NCBI RefSeq assembly: GCF_003667575.1
Contig: NZ_RCUY01000009.1
Coordinates: forward strand, 1 to 64,000
From: Mycetocola lacteus
Lineage (GTDB): Bacteria > Actinomycetota > Actinomycetes > Actinomycetales > Microbacteriaceae
Direction: 5' to 3'
DNA: 64,000 bases
This document shows positions 7,770 through 16,720 of this stretch, one piece after another. Below the pieces are notes generated by a model. It saw nothing but the letters and a program-made list of their open reading frames with translations. It was not told the DNA's origin and did not search any database. How positions within the stretch are numbered: position 1 is the stretch's first letter; the number at the start of each line of letters is the position of its first letter. The translations under genes and the position numbers were made by a program.

Positions 7770-9274
7770 ACGAGGAGCCCATGAACCCCGAAAACGAGGC
7801 CGAGCAGCCCGCGACGCGCGCCGAGCGCCGTCGTCAGGAAGCCGAGCACACCGAGGCGCACAACCGCCACGTGGAAGAGGTGGAGGATGCAATCCTCGCC
7901 GCCACCGAAACCGAGGCTGTTCCCTCCGATTCGGCCTCCGCTCCCGTGGAGCCGTCTCCGGAAGCTGCCCCTGCAGCCCAGGCTGAGGCCAAGGCTGCGA
8001 CCAAGGCACAGCAGAAGGCGGCGGCCAAGGCCGTTGCCGAGGGGGAGGCTAAGCCCTCCGCCGATGAGCCGGCCACCAACCGCGTGCTGCGCGAGATCAT
8101 GAACGGCCCGATCGTTCTGACGCTGCTGGCCGTGCTGGTCTCCTTCATCATCGGTGGCATCCTGATCGCGCTGACCAACAGCGACGTGCAGGAAACCGCC
8201 GGATACTTCTTCGCCCAGCCCGGAGACTTCTTCGGTGCCGTGTGGAGTTCGGTCTCCGGTGCCTACAGCTCGCTGTTCCAGGGTGCGATCTACAACTTCG
8301 GTCGGGATGACTTCGCCAGCGGTATTCGTCCGCTGACCGACACCCTGACCTACGCAACCCCGCTGATCGCGGCCGGTCTGGGTGTGGGCCTCGCCTTCCG
8401 CGTGGGCCTGTTCAACATCGGTGGTCGTGGCCAGATGCTGGTTGCCGCCGCTGCCGCCGGCTGGGTCGGATTCTCCTTCCCGATGCCGATGTGGATCCAC
8501 CTGCCCGTCGCAATCCTCGCGGGTCTCGCGGCCGGTGCGATCTGGGGTGGAATCGTCGGATTCCTCAAGGCGCGCACCGGTGCGCACGAGGTGATCCTGA
8601 CGATCATGCTCAACTACATCGCCTTCTACCTGATCTCCTTCATGCTGCGTACCCAGGGCCTGCTGCAGGCACCGGGATCGGTCAACCCGAAGTCGCCGCC
8701 GATGCTGGAGACCGCGGTTCTGCCCGCGATCCTCGGACCGAACTACAAGCTGCACGCCGGCTTCATCATCGTGGTGCTCGCCACCGCGGGTGTGTGGTGG
8801 CTGCTGAACCGTTCAAGCACCGGATTCCGGTTCCGCGCGGTGGGTACCAACCCCAACGCAGCCCTGGTTGCCGGTGTCAACGTTAAGTCCACGTACGTGT
8901 GGGCGATGGCGCTTGCCGGTGGGCTGGTTGGTCTGGCCGGTGTGATGCAGATCCTCGGTACCACCCCGGATGGTCTGACCTCCGGCATCGATGCCGGTAT
9001 CGGTTTCGATGCGATCACCGTGGCCCTGCTGGGCCGCTCGCGTCCGTGGGGCATCTTCGCCGCCGGTATCCTCTTTGGTGCCTTCAAGGCCGGTGGATTC
9101 GCCATGCAGGCCGCCGAGGGTGTCTCGGTGGACATCGTGGGTGTGGTTCAGTCCCTTATCGTGCTGTTCATCGCCGCCCCGCCGCTGATCCGCGCCATCT
9201 TCTTCATCCCCTCGGCCGACGGCAAGCTCAAGCGCCGTCCGCTGCGTCGCAACTCTAAGGCGGTTTCGGCATGA
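7766..9274 (+). CDS. Nucleoside ABC transporter permease (first)
   Basis: 502 residues; GTG 7766 overlaps the ATPase stop as GTGA and has GAGG seven bases upstream; ATG 7781 is an alternative start with GAGGAG only three bases away. The first roughly 110 residues are cytoplasmic, rich in Ala, Glu and Lys, with a predicted charged coiled stretch (RAERRRQEAEHTEAHN). The rest is a BPD_transp_2-type permease of about ten membrane helices with the conserved FNIGGRGQMLVAA and the GANPNAALVAGVN-like EAA loop (GTNPNAALVAGVNVKST). It forms the translocation channel with the next gene product. The long charged N-terminal tail is longer than in most homologues. Confidence 0.92.
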   Translation: MNEEPMNPENEAEQPATRAERRRQEAEHTEAHNRHVEEVEDAILAATETEAVPSDSASAPVEPSPEAAPAAQAEAKAATKAQQKAAAKAVAEGEAKPSADEPATNRVLREIMNGPIVLTLLAVLVSFIIGGILIALTNSDVQETAGYFFAQPGDFFGAVWSSVSGAYSSLFQGAIYNFGRDDFASGIRPLTDTLTYATPLIAAGLGVGLAFRVGLFNIGGRGQMLVAAAAAGWVGFSFPMPMWIHLPVAILAGLAAGAIWGGIVGFLKARTGAHEVILTIMLNYIAFYLISFMLRTQGLLQAPGSVNPKSPPMLETAVLPAILGPNYKLHAGFIIVVLATAGVWWLLNRSSTGFRFRAVGTNPNAALVAGVNVKSTYVWAMALAGGLVGLAGVMQILGTTPDGLTSGIDAGIGFDAITVALLGRSRPWGIFAAGILFGAFKAGGFAMQAAEGVSVDIVGVVQSLIVLFIAAPPLIRAIFFIPSADGKLKRRPLRRNSKAVSA

Positions 9275-10602
9275 GCGCACACAACGACAACACCCGGGTC
9301 GTGACTCCCGCGGCCGATGCCGCGATCAGTGAGGTCCTGGAAAAGAAGGAGCTGCGCAGCTGGAAGGCCGCGATCGCGCTGGCCGTGTTCAGCGTCGTGT
9401 CGATCCTGCTGTTTGTGGTCTTCCCGCGGGAGGGAAAGACCGGCTTCCGCTGGTCAAACCCCGATGACATGATCAGCCTGCCGACCTGGGAAACCGACGC
9501 CGCCGTCACCGGCCGTGTGGTCACCGTACTGCTGATTGTCCTCACCGCCCTGGTCATCTGGGCAACCCTGAAGACCGGCACCCTGATCCCGCGCACCCGC
9601 CGCATCATCGTCACCGCCTCGGTGGTTGTGTTCGCGGTGGCCTTCATGGTGGCCTTCCTGGCCTGGGCCATGGTGGGCAACAATGTGCCGGTGACCGGTC
9701 TGCTGCTGGGAACCGTGAGCCTCAGCGTGCCGCTGATCTTCGGCGCGATGGGTGGCGTGATCTCCGAGCGTGTGGGTGTGGTCAACGTCGCGATCGAGGG
9801 CCAGCTGCTGGCCGGAGCGTTCTGCTCGGCCATGGTTGCCTCGCTGACCGGCAGCCCCTGGGTTGGTCTGGTCGCCGCAATGGTCGCCGGTGTGCTGGTG
9901 AGCTTTGTGCTCGCCGCCTTCGCGATCAAGTACCTGGTGGATCAGGTCATCGTTGGTGTGGTGCTGAACGTGCTGGTCACCGGCCTCACCTCGTTCCTCT
10001 ACTCCTCGGTCCTGACCAAGGATGCCGCGACGCTGAACACCGCGCCGCGTCTGGCTCCGGTGGCGATCCCCGGGCTGAGCGAGATTCCGGTCATCGGACC
10101 GGTGCTGTTCAACCAGTCGGCCCTCGTCTACGTCATGTACGTGGTGGTGGCGCTGGTCTTCCTTGGCCTGTTCAAGACCCGCTGGGGTCTGCGTCTGCGC
10201 GCCGTGGGTGAGCACCCCAAGGCCGCCGACACCGTGGGTATCAACGTGGCTCGCACCCGGTTCTGGAACGTCTCGCTGGCCGGTGCAATCGCCGGTCTGG
10301 GCGGTGCCTACTTCACCCTGGTGTCGGTGGGATCGTTCCAGAAGGAAATGGTTGCCGGTGCCGGATTCATCGCCCTCGCGGCCGTGATCTTCGGTCGCTG
10401 GGACCCGATCCGGGCCACCCTGGCCGCGCTGCTGTTCGGGTTCGCCTCGAACCTGCAGAATGTGCTGGCGGCGGTGGGATCCCCGGTGCCCAGCGAGTTC
10501 ATGCTCATGCTGCCCTACGTGGTGACCATCCTGGCGGTGGCCGGTCTCGTGGGCCAATCGGTGGGCCCGGCCGCGTCCGGCAAGCCCTACATTAAGGGAT
10601 AG
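9271..10602 (+). CDS. Nucleoside ABC transporter permease (second)
   Basis: 443 residues; ATG 9271 overlaps the stop of the first permease (ATGA). The N-terminal 40 residues are cytoplasmic; about ten membrane helices follow. BPD_transp_2 hallmarks are ISERVGVVNVAIEGQLLAGAF and the cytoplasmic coupling loop RAVGEHPKAADTVGINV. It pairs with the first permease as a heterodimer, as NupB/NupC do in lactococci. Tight overlaps from 7766 to 10602 show one transcript; cdd follows after two bases. Confidence 0.92.
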   Translation: MSAHNDNTRVVTPAADAAISEVLEKKELRSWKAAIALAVFSVVSILLFVVFPREGKTGFRWSNPDDMISLPTWETDAAVTGRVVTVLLIVLTALVIWATLKTGTLIPRTRRIIVTASVVVFAVAFMVAFLAWAMVGNNVPVTGLLLGTVSLSVPLIFGAMGGVISERVGVVNVAIEGQLLAGAFCSAMVASLTGSPWVGLVAAMVAGVLVSFVLAAFAIKYLVDQVIVGVVLNVLVTGLTSFLYSSVLTKDAATLNTAPRLAPVAIPGLSEIPVIGPVLFNQSALVYVMYVVVALVFLGLFKTRWGLRLRAVGEHPKAADTVGINVARTRFWNVSLAGAIAGLGGAYFTLVSVGSFQKEMVAGAGFIALAAVIFGRWDPIRATLAALLFGFASNLQNVLAAVGSPVPSEFMLMLPYVVTILAVAGLVGQSVGPAASGKPYIKG

Positions 10603-10604
10603 TC

Positions 10605-11012
10605 ATGTCTGACGTTATTGACTGGGATGCCCTGCACGCACACGCGGTGGCGGCGATGGAGCGCTCCTACAGCCCGTATTCGAAGTTCCCGGTGGGGGCC
10701 GCGGCCATCACCGATGGTGGCCGGATCGTCTCCGGCTGCAACATCGAGAACGCCAGCTACGGGGTGACCCTGTGCGCCGAGTGCTCGCTGGTCTCCGACC
10801 TGATCATGGGCGGCGGCGGCAAGCTCGTCGCGTTTGCCTGTGTGGACGGAAACGGCGCTGTCCTGATGCCCTGTGGTCGCTGCCGGCAGCTGCTGTTTGA
10901 GCACTCCGCCGAGGGTATGCTGCTGAACACCCTTTCGGGGATTCGCACGATCGAGGAGGTTCTGCCCGACGCGTTCGGGCCGCGCACCCTGGTTGAGTAC
11001 GCCGGCGAATAG
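10605..11012 (+). CDS. cdd: Cytidine deaminase
   Basis: 135 residues, start ATG 10605 two bases after the permease stop, with AAGGGA upstream. It deaminates cytidine and deoxycytidine to uridine and deoxyuridine in the cytoplasm. The zinc site is clear: CNIENASYGVTLCAE (with the catalytic Glu) and the second motif MPCGRCRQLL. The length is standard for the small tetrameric class. Its place directly behind the transporter permeases indicates that imported nucleosides are catabolised at once. Confidence 0.96.
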   Translation: MSDVIDWDALHAHAVAAMERSYSPYSKFPVGAAAITDGGRIVSGCNIENASYGVTLCAECSLVSDLIMGGGGKLVAFACVDGNGAVLMPCGRCRQLLFEHSAEGMLLNTLSGIRTIEEVLPDAFGPRTLVEYAGE

Positions 11013-11045
11013 CCCCCGAGTCTCACCATAATTTCACAGTGCCTC

Positions 11046-11078
11046 CAGCGGCGATCCGACATAATCGGGTCGCCGCTG
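11046..11078. terminator. Hairpin between cdd and deoA
   Basis: Arms 11046-11057 and 11067-11078 form a 12-bp stem with one T-G wobble and a 9-base loop. It lies between cdd and deoA, which are separated by 111 bases, so deoA may be expressed by partial read-through or from its own promoter. Confidence 0.55.
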
Positions 11079-11123
11079 TGTGGCATCCGGGCCGAAATAA
11101 TCGGCACAAATAGAGGAGCGAAG

Positions 11124-12428
11124 ATGACCATCAACAACGCCGTAGAGGCCTTCGACGCGGTAGACCTGATTCGCCAGAAGCGAGATTCGGGCATCCTGAG
11201 CACCGCCCAGATCGACTGGCTGGTGGACGCGTTCACCCGTGGGTATGTGGGCCAGGAGCAGATGGCCGCGATGGCCATGGCAATCTTCCTGAACGGCATG
11301 GACCGCACCGAGATTCGCGATCTCACCCACGCGATGATCAACTCGGGGGAGCGGATGAGCTTCGAGGGTCTGGGTAAGGTCACCACCGATAAGCACTCGA
11401 CCGGGGGAGTCGGAGACAAGATCACCCTTCCGCTGATGCCGCTGGTGGCCAGTTTCGGCGTGGCCGTCCCGCAGCTCTCGGGTCGTGGCCTCGGCCACAC
11501 CGGCGGGACCCTGGACAAGCTTGAGGCGATCCCCGGCTGGCGGGCCGACCTTGAGCCCGAAGAGATGATCCGCTTGCTGCGTGAGGTGGGTGGCGTGATC
11601 TGCGCCGCCGGTGCCGACCTCGCCCCGGCCGATAAGAAGCTGTATGCGCTGCGCGATATCACCGGAACCGTGGACTCGATCCCGCTGATCGCCTCGAGCA
11701 TCATGTCCAAGAAGATCGCCGAGGGGACCGCCTCGCTGGTGCTCGATGTGAAGTTCGGAGGCGGCGCATTCATGCGCGACTTCGATCGCGCGCGTGAGCT
11801 GGCCCAGACGATGGTGGACCTCGGCCGTGACTCGGGTGTGAACACCACCGCGCTGCTGACCCGGATGGACACCCCGCTGGGGCTGGCGATCGGAAATGCC
11901 AACGAGGTGCGTGAGTCGATCGAGGTACTGGCCGGCGGTGGCCCCGCCGACATCGTGGAGCTGACCATCGCGCTGGCCAAGGAAATGCTGGCCCTCGCCG
12001 GTCAGCCCGACGCGGACGTGGAGGCCGCGCTGCGCGATGGCCGGGCGATGGATACCTGGCGCGCATTTGTCGCCGGTCAGGGCGGGGACCCGGATGCGGC
12101 CCTGCCCGTGGCCAACGAAACCCACACCGTGTACGCCGAGACCGCCGGTGTGCTGACCCGGCAGGACGCACTGCCGTTCGGCATCGCCGCCTGGCGCCTG
12201 GGTGCCGGACGCGCCCGCGCCCAGGATCCGGTGCAGCACGCGGCCGGCGTGGACCTGCACGCCAAGCCCGGCGACACCGTGCAGGTGGGCGACCCGCTGT
12301 TCACCCTCTCCGCCGACGAGCCCGCCCGCTTCGCCCGCGCCCTCGAGGCGATCGACGGCGCCTTCGAAATCTCCGCCGACGCCACCGGCTGGACCCCGCC
12401 CGCGCTGATCGCCGAGAAGATCGGGTAG
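11124..12428 (+). CDS. deoA: Thymidine (pyrimidine nucleoside) phosphorylase
   Basis: 434 residues, ATG 11124 with AGAGGAG upstream. The enzyme cleaves thymidine and deoxyuridine with phosphate to base and deoxyribose-1-phosphate. Domain order is the helical domain (residues 1-75 and part of 160-200), the phosphate-binding glycine loop KHSTGGVGDK, the family signature SGRGLGHTGGTLDKLEAIPG, and a C-terminal lipoyl-like domain. The product of cytidine deaminase can feed this step. Uridine may also be accepted, as in pyrimidine-nucleoside phosphorylases, and the sequence alone does not decide. Confidence 0.95.
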   Translation: MTINNAVEAFDAVDLIRQKRDSGILSTAQIDWLVDAFTRGYVGQEQMAAMAMAIFLNGMDRTEIRDLTHAMINSGERMSFEGLGKVTTDKHSTGGVGDKITLPLMPLVASFGVAVPQLSGRGLGHTGGTLDKLEAIPGWRADLEPEEMIRLLREVGGVICAAGADLAPADKKLYALRDITGTVDSIPLIASSIMSKKIAEGTASLVLDVKFGGGAFMRDFDRARELAQTMVDLGRDSGVNTTALLTRMDTPLGLAIGNANEVRESIEVLAGGGPADIVELTIALAKEMLALAGQPDADVEAALRDGRAMDTWRAFVAGQGGDPDAALPVANETHTVYAETAGVLTRQDALPFGIAAWRLGAGRARAQDPVQHAAGVDLHAKPGDTVQVGDPLFTLSADEPARFARALEAIDGAFEISADATGWTPPALIAEKIG

Positions 12429-12456
12429 GTTGCCGAAGTTCCACGGCGTCTGAAAT

Positions 12457-12508
12457 GGCCGCTGCTCTTGTTGTTGACCGCGCAGCGTCGGCGACAAGGG
12501 CAGCGGCC
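12457..12508. terminator. Hairpin terminator after deoA
   Basis: Arms 12457-12471 and 12494-12508 pair over 15 bp with one wobble around a 22-base loop. It closes the nucleoside operon and marks the left edge of the A/T-richer island. The remaining bases up to 12738 hold no supported gene; they presumably carry the promoter of the FHA gene. Confidence 0.55.
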
Positions 12509-12738
12509 TTGGCCGTCACGGCAGAGCTGAGGGCCGGTGAACGCGCTACACTGTGGATGCGTGGTGACTGTGCGTAATAGCGACGGTCGTTCGGGTGCGC
12601 AACGGGGATGAACGCGCTTGTAGGGGTGCTCGCAAGCACGGCAGGGGGGATTTTGCCAGGAAGAATGCACGGGGGAATACGTTCGCGACGCGTGGTTTAC
12701 CGCGACGGCGCAGCCCACACTCCCGAGGGAGGAGCGGC

Positions 12739-13290
12739 ATGGGCGATTTTGTAGACCCTTTTGCAGACGCTCCAACCTGGGAACAGCTTTCTCAACGGCG
12801 GGCCTCTCAAGTACTTCCGGGAATGGCCGGGGTTGTCATCGAGCCCGCGATAGAACCAATTGAAGAACAGCCTTTTTCTGACGCGTACGGCGAATCGGGT
12901 GCCGTTGTGGAAGATCTTGACAAAACAATATTTGTGCGTCGAGCGTCCCCAGATCTTTGGTGCCTTGTGCCAGATGGGGGCATTCCGATCATGTTAGAGG
13001 GCGATGCGTTCGTCATCGGCAGAAACCCGCTCAGTGATCAAGCCCTTAACCATGTGCGGATCGCAGATCCCGGGAGAACCGTGTCCCGCACTCATGCTTT
13101 TCTGCGACGTGTCGAGTCTTCCTGGTATATCACTGATCTGGACTCTACAAATGGCATTGTTGTTTCAGCCTCGAATGGTACTCAACTCTTACTGCCCTCA
13201 CAGACCGAGATTCTCGTGAACGATACGTTTGTACTTGGGAGTCTCTGCATGACGTTACGCCCATTTCATGATGTGCCAGACCACTCATGA
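12739..13290 (+). CDS. FHA-domain protein, GarA-like (island paralogue)
   Basis: 183 residues from ATG 12739, chosen for the strong AGGGAGGAG five bases upstream; the open frame begins earlier at 12595 without a good ribosome site. The C-terminal half is a forkhead-associated domain that binds phosphothreonine: VIGRNPLSD (Arg95), TVSRTHAFL (Ser116, His119) and LDSTNGI (Asn138). Before it lies DKTIFVRR (Thr63), which resembles the kinase-phosphorylated Thr motif of GarA. The protein aligns along the FHA domain with the FHA protein at 32068-32643 of the kinase operon (SKTHARLRR, TDLNSTNGV), so it looks like a paralogue moved into the island. A role as a phospho-switch adaptor is inferred. Confidence 0.85.
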   Translation: MGDFVDPFADAPTWEQLSQRRASQVLPGMAGVVIEPAIEPIEEQPFSDAYGESGAVVEDLDKTIFVRRASPDLWCLVPDGGIPIMLEGDAFVIGRNPLSDQALNHVRIADPGRTVSRTHAFLRRVESSWYITDLDSTNGIVVSASNGTQLLLPSQTEILVNDTFVLGSLCMTLRPFHDVPDHS

Positions 13291-13395
13291 TTCTTGGCAG
13301 TTGTTCGCGAAGCTATCGACAGCCGTGGTCAGTTACCCGCGGAAAACCAAACATTTCTCACTTATCCACCCAAATCCAGCTTGCGGAGGTAAATC

Positions 13396-14181
13396 ATGAG
13401 TATTCCTCAACCGGCACGGGACGCTCCGGTCGATCCTCACGGTCAGAGCTTGCGCGGGGCCGCCACCGATCTAGAGCGATCGATTCGGATACGTCGCCTC
13501 GCAACGGTGTCCCTGATTCTTGCATTTCTTGCCCTGTGTGCTGCTGTCTTGCCGGTGGCCGGGGTTATCCTGGGGGCGGTAGCGGTCTGCTTGGGGATCT
13601 GGTCCTGGAAGCCTACAGCTGGTAAGCGGCGCTCTGTGGCAGCGGTGAGTATCGGCGGATTCGCACTGGTGCTCGGGATAGTCTCTACATCGCTGCCGGG
13701 TGGTTTGATCGGGATTGGCGTTACGTCGCTCGCGCAGCGCAGCGATTCTTCGCTCGGGAGCGTGGGGAATCCGGCCGCGGTGAACGACCAGATTCAGTTG
13801 ACGACGCTGTCAGTGCGCATTAACTCGATTGATCCTGACGCGACCGCGAAGGTGCTCGCTGAATCGAAAAGCTCGCTGGAACCAAAGAGCGGGTTTGTCT
13901 ACGCGATTGTGAACTACACCGTCACCAATTCGAGCTCGTCGGACGCCACCGACCAAAGCGCGCAGTCTGTGCGGATTGGCTTTAGAAGCGAAGATGGAAC
14001 AGAGCTGAAGAACCTGACCTTGGGTCCGCAACTCGGGGAAGGGCTTGCCGGTGGCATGCTCCGTCAGGGGGGAAGCGCAACGGGAAACGTTGTTTTGGAA
14101 ATCCCAAAGGAGTCCCCGGGTCTCTTGACCATCTGGGAACGCGGAGGAATTGGGGACCCGGTTTATGTGTCGTATGAGTGA
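13396..14181 (+). CDS. DUF4190-like membrane protein with extracellular DUF4352-like domain
   Basis: 261 residues, ATG 13396 with GCGGAGG upstream. The first 35 residues are cytoplasmic, followed by two to three hydrophobic helices separated by a short basic loop (WSWKPTAGKRRSVAAVSIGG), a pattern typical of DUF4190. Residues about 125-260 form an exported beta-rich domain of the DUF4352 kind, with VYAIVNYTVTNSSSSDATDQ. Function unknown. It is followed by a paralogue and by a decayed copy, so this small-membrane-protein family has been multiplied in the island. Codon use is more A/T-rich than in the flanking salvage genes. Confidence 0.7.
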   Translation: MSIPQPARDAPVDPHGQSLRGAATDLERSIRIRRLATVSLILAFLALCAAVLPVAGVILGAVAVCLGIWSWKPTAGKRRSVAAVSIGGFALVLGIVSTSLPGGLIGIGVTSLAQRSDSSLGSVGNPAAVNDQIQLTTLSVRINSIDPDATAKVLAESKSSLEPKSGFVYAIVNYTVTNSSSSDATDQSAQSVRIGFRSEDGTELKNLTLGPQLGEGLAGGMLRQGGSATGNVVLEIPKESPGLLTIWERGGIGDPVYVSYE

Positions 14182-14327
14182 TCGCGCCATTCTCAGGGTC
14201 TCGTGGGGACATACAGAATTGTTAGTTTTGCACGCGTATCTTGAGTCGACTCCAACACTGAAAACTATCGAGTTCAAGAGGATGGACAAACCGTTCAATT
14301 CTCCATCTGGAAGGCCACTTAACGCTC

Positions 14328-15167
14328 ATGTCAGTTAGTCCTCATTCGAACGGTCAGCCGTCGTTCCCTTCGGGGGCCTCGACGGTGAGTTCTCACGCAT
14401 CGAACGCGCTTGCTGTGTCCGCTCTGGTTCTTGGTGGTATCGCGTTTTTGATTGGGTTTGTTCCTATCGGTGGGATCTTGATGGGGATGGGCGCATCGGT
14501 CCTGGCTGTCTTAGCGCTAAAGAAACATCAGCGAACGGGCCTTGCAGTCACCGGTTTGATACTTGGCGCAGTTGCCTTGCTGGTGAGCACTGGGGCCACG
14601 GCTCTCGTACTGGGGGTCGGTATTTTCAGGACTCAGTACTTCGCGCCGCAGGCAGCGTATTCGGTCATCGCGCACGGGGAAAATAGCTCAACGAAGCCTT
14701 CGGTTGGGGACGCTCCCGGTAGTACCGCTCAGAACCCAGCTGAATCCGGAACCGAGGTAACCGTTGGAGACTACCGCGTAAAGGTGACATCGGTATCTGT
14801 GTTGAGTGTGGATGAGCTACGAAAGCTGAACCCCCTGGTCCCGCGTATGGAGCAGGAAAAACGATTTGCGCTCGTTGACTATTCGATCACGTTTACCGGC
14901 TCGTCAACTGGCACCGCGAGCGATGTCGGTTTTCGGTACGTCACCGCACGAGGTGACCTGATCAATAATCGCGATGGAACCATCCCTGGCAATCCAGGCT
15001 CTGCGCCCGCGGGAGCCACCCTGCCAACCGGGGCGAGCTACGAAGCACAGGTTACGGTAGAGATACCAGATGACGGCGGTGGTCTGCTTCGAATTACGGA
15101 GGGTGGCCGCGCCGAATTCGGAATCGTGGAGCAGGGAGATGAAACCGCGTACATCAAGGTGCGCTGA
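14328..15167 (+). CDS. DUF4190-like membrane protein with extracellular domain (paralogue)
   Basis: 279 residues, starting at ATG 14328; the ribosome site is weak (GGAAGG 13 bases upstream), so the start is less sure. Architecture as in the preceding gene: Ser-rich cytoplasmic N-terminus, membrane helices ALVLGGIAFLIGFVPIGGIL and GLILGAVALLVSTGATALVL separated by a basic loop KKHQRTG, then an exported beta domain (VKVTSVSVLSVDEL, FALVDYSITFTGSS). Function unknown. The pair probably arose by duplication. In the 146 bases between the two genes I see no supported gene. Confidence 0.68.
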   Translation: MSVSPHSNGQPSFPSGASTVSSHASNALAVSALVLGGIAFLIGFVPIGGILMGMGASVLAVLALKKHQRTGLAVTGLILGAVALLVSTGATALVLGVGIFRTQYFAPQAAYSVIAHGENSSTKPSVGDAPGSTAQNPAESGTEVTVGDYRVKVTSVSVLSVDELRKLNPLVPRMEQEKRFALVDYSITFTGSSTGTASDVGFRYVTARGDLINNRDGTIPGNPGSAPAGATLPTGASYEAQVTVEIPDDGGGLLRITEGGRAEFGIVEQGDETAYIKVR

Positions 15168-15321
15168 CGTTCGTCGAGGCGGTCCCTGAAAGGATCGGAA
15201 CCGGTCTGTTTGCGGGTTTTGGAATTCCACTGATGATGGCGTCAGTGCTGGATCAGTCGTCCCGATGCTGTTTTCTAGCTCCGCGCCCTGCGGCGTACAA
15301 ATCTTTCGACGCGGCAGCTAA

Positions 15322-15528
<207 letters not shown>

Positions 15529-15626
15529 GTGAATAGCGTCTTTGTAGCCGCTCACCACGACATCTCATCGTGCATTTGAGGTATTACAGTTTCGCTTCGC
15601 GCGCCGCGAAACTAGGATCGGCGATT

Positions 15627-16205
15627 ATGACTCAGTCAGCGGTAGTCGAGGAGTCGTCGCATCGCCTTGTGGTGGCGGGCCACTGGGGTGCCCTGGCCTG
15701 CCTTGCTTTCAGCGCCGCGCTCTTCCCTTTGTTGGTGATTCCTGTGCCGTGGCTCCTCCCCATCGTGTTAACCGGGGCGATGGCAGGGGTGATCGCGTTG
15801 ATGTTGAGTATCCAGGCTCGGAGGTCAGGTTTTCCTCGACGCCTTGGACGGCGGGCGTTGGTCATTGCACTTAGCGGAATCCTCACTAATGCTCTGTTAA
15901 TTGGGTGTGTAATAGTCTCCGTGGCGATGACGTCGGAAAAAATCAGCCGAGTTGCACTCAGCGCGCGGGGAGAGAGTCCACTCTCGGTTGAGTACTCCGA
16001 CGGCAGAAAGACATATACGGAGAACTGGCCCTCGGTCGGCCTTGCCACATTCAATTCAAAACAATCATGGGCGAAGATTGCGGTTACCACGCAGGACCGT
16101 CGTGGAGGATCTTCGGTGAGCTGTGAGATCAGATGGGATGGTGTCGTTGTGGTCTCCAAAACATCCGACTCCGGTGCGGTTTTGTGTCGCTATGACGCCG
16201 ACTAG
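15627..16205 (+). CDS. Small membrane protein, unknown function
   Basis: 192 residues from ATG 15627, preferred to the upstream in-frame start at 15570 because AGGATCGG precedes it at a suitable distance. Three hydrophobic helices occupy about residues 20-105 (ALACLAFSAALFPLLVIPV, a second after a short turn, and ALLIGCVIVSVAMTS), with a basic loop RRSGFPRRLGRR between the second and third. Residues about 108-192 form a small exported domain ending in a Cys pair (SCEIRW, VLCRYD) that could be a disulfide. The layout recalls the two DUF4190-like proteins upstream, but sequence similarity is slight. Function not known. Confidence 0.6.
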   Translation: MTQSAVVEESSHRLVVAGHWGALACLAFSAALFPLLVIPVPWLLPIVLTGAMAGVIALMLSIQARRSGFPRRLGRRALVIALSGILTNALLIGCVIVSVAMTSEKISRVALSARGESPLSVEYSDGRKTYTENWPSVGLATFNSKQSWAKIAVTTQDRRGGSSVSCEIRWDGVVVVSKTSDSGAVLCRYDAD

Positions 16206-16243
16206 CGGTATCTGAGGCGGGTTTGTTGAGTTTTCGTCCAACG

Positions 16244-16720
16244 TCATCGCCGCGCGGGTAGTAGCTCGGGGCCGGTGCGTTCGAGGAACTGGACTGTTAT
16301 GCGAGGACTGATCTGTATCGGTGACTGGTATTCAAGCTCAATCCGAACGCGATTAGTGCGGCCACCATCGGGGTACAGCCTGATACCGCTGAGAACCAGC
16401 TCGTCCATGAAATCCTGCGGTGACGGTGCGGAGCTGGTGGATTGCCGGAGCCACTGGCGAAATACTGTTGCGGGAGTGGATGAGCTGTGAGTGAGTGCAC
16501 CTCTAATGGTGTTACGCGCCATTGTGTCGATCAGGTTCAGGTTCTCCAGCATCTGATCAATGTCCTGAACGACTGTTTCATCAAAACGCAGCGGGAAATC
16601 AATCTCTAATCGAACGTCAACCGTTCTGTTCAGAATCCGAGTGCTTGTATCCATGGTGCCTCCACCGGGACCACCATCTAGTGAAATTGGTCCCAGCACA
16701 CGACTTATCAACCCCGTCAC
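16244..16720 (-). CDS. Hypothetical protein of the island, unknown function
   Basis: 158 residues on the minus strand. Its ATG overlaps the stop of the upstream gene (16717-18033), so the two form an operon. No signal peptide or membrane helix is visible. The N-terminus is Gly-rich (DGGPGGGTMD); the middle is helical (VVQDIDQMLENLNLIDTM) and the C-terminal half has strands such as RVRIELEYQSPI. ATG codon of MDTSTRIL (residue 23) is an alternative start. I recognise no family. The gene ends 38 bases from the end of the convergent membrane-protein gene. Confidence 0.6.
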   Translation of the reverse strand: MTGLISRVLGPISLDGGPGGGTMDTSTRILNRTVDVRLEIDFPLRFDETVVQDIDQMLENLNLIDTMARNTIRGALTHSSSTPATVFRQWLRQSTSSAPSPQDFMDELVLSGIRLYPDGGRTNRVRIELEYQSPIQISPRITVQFLERTGPELLPARR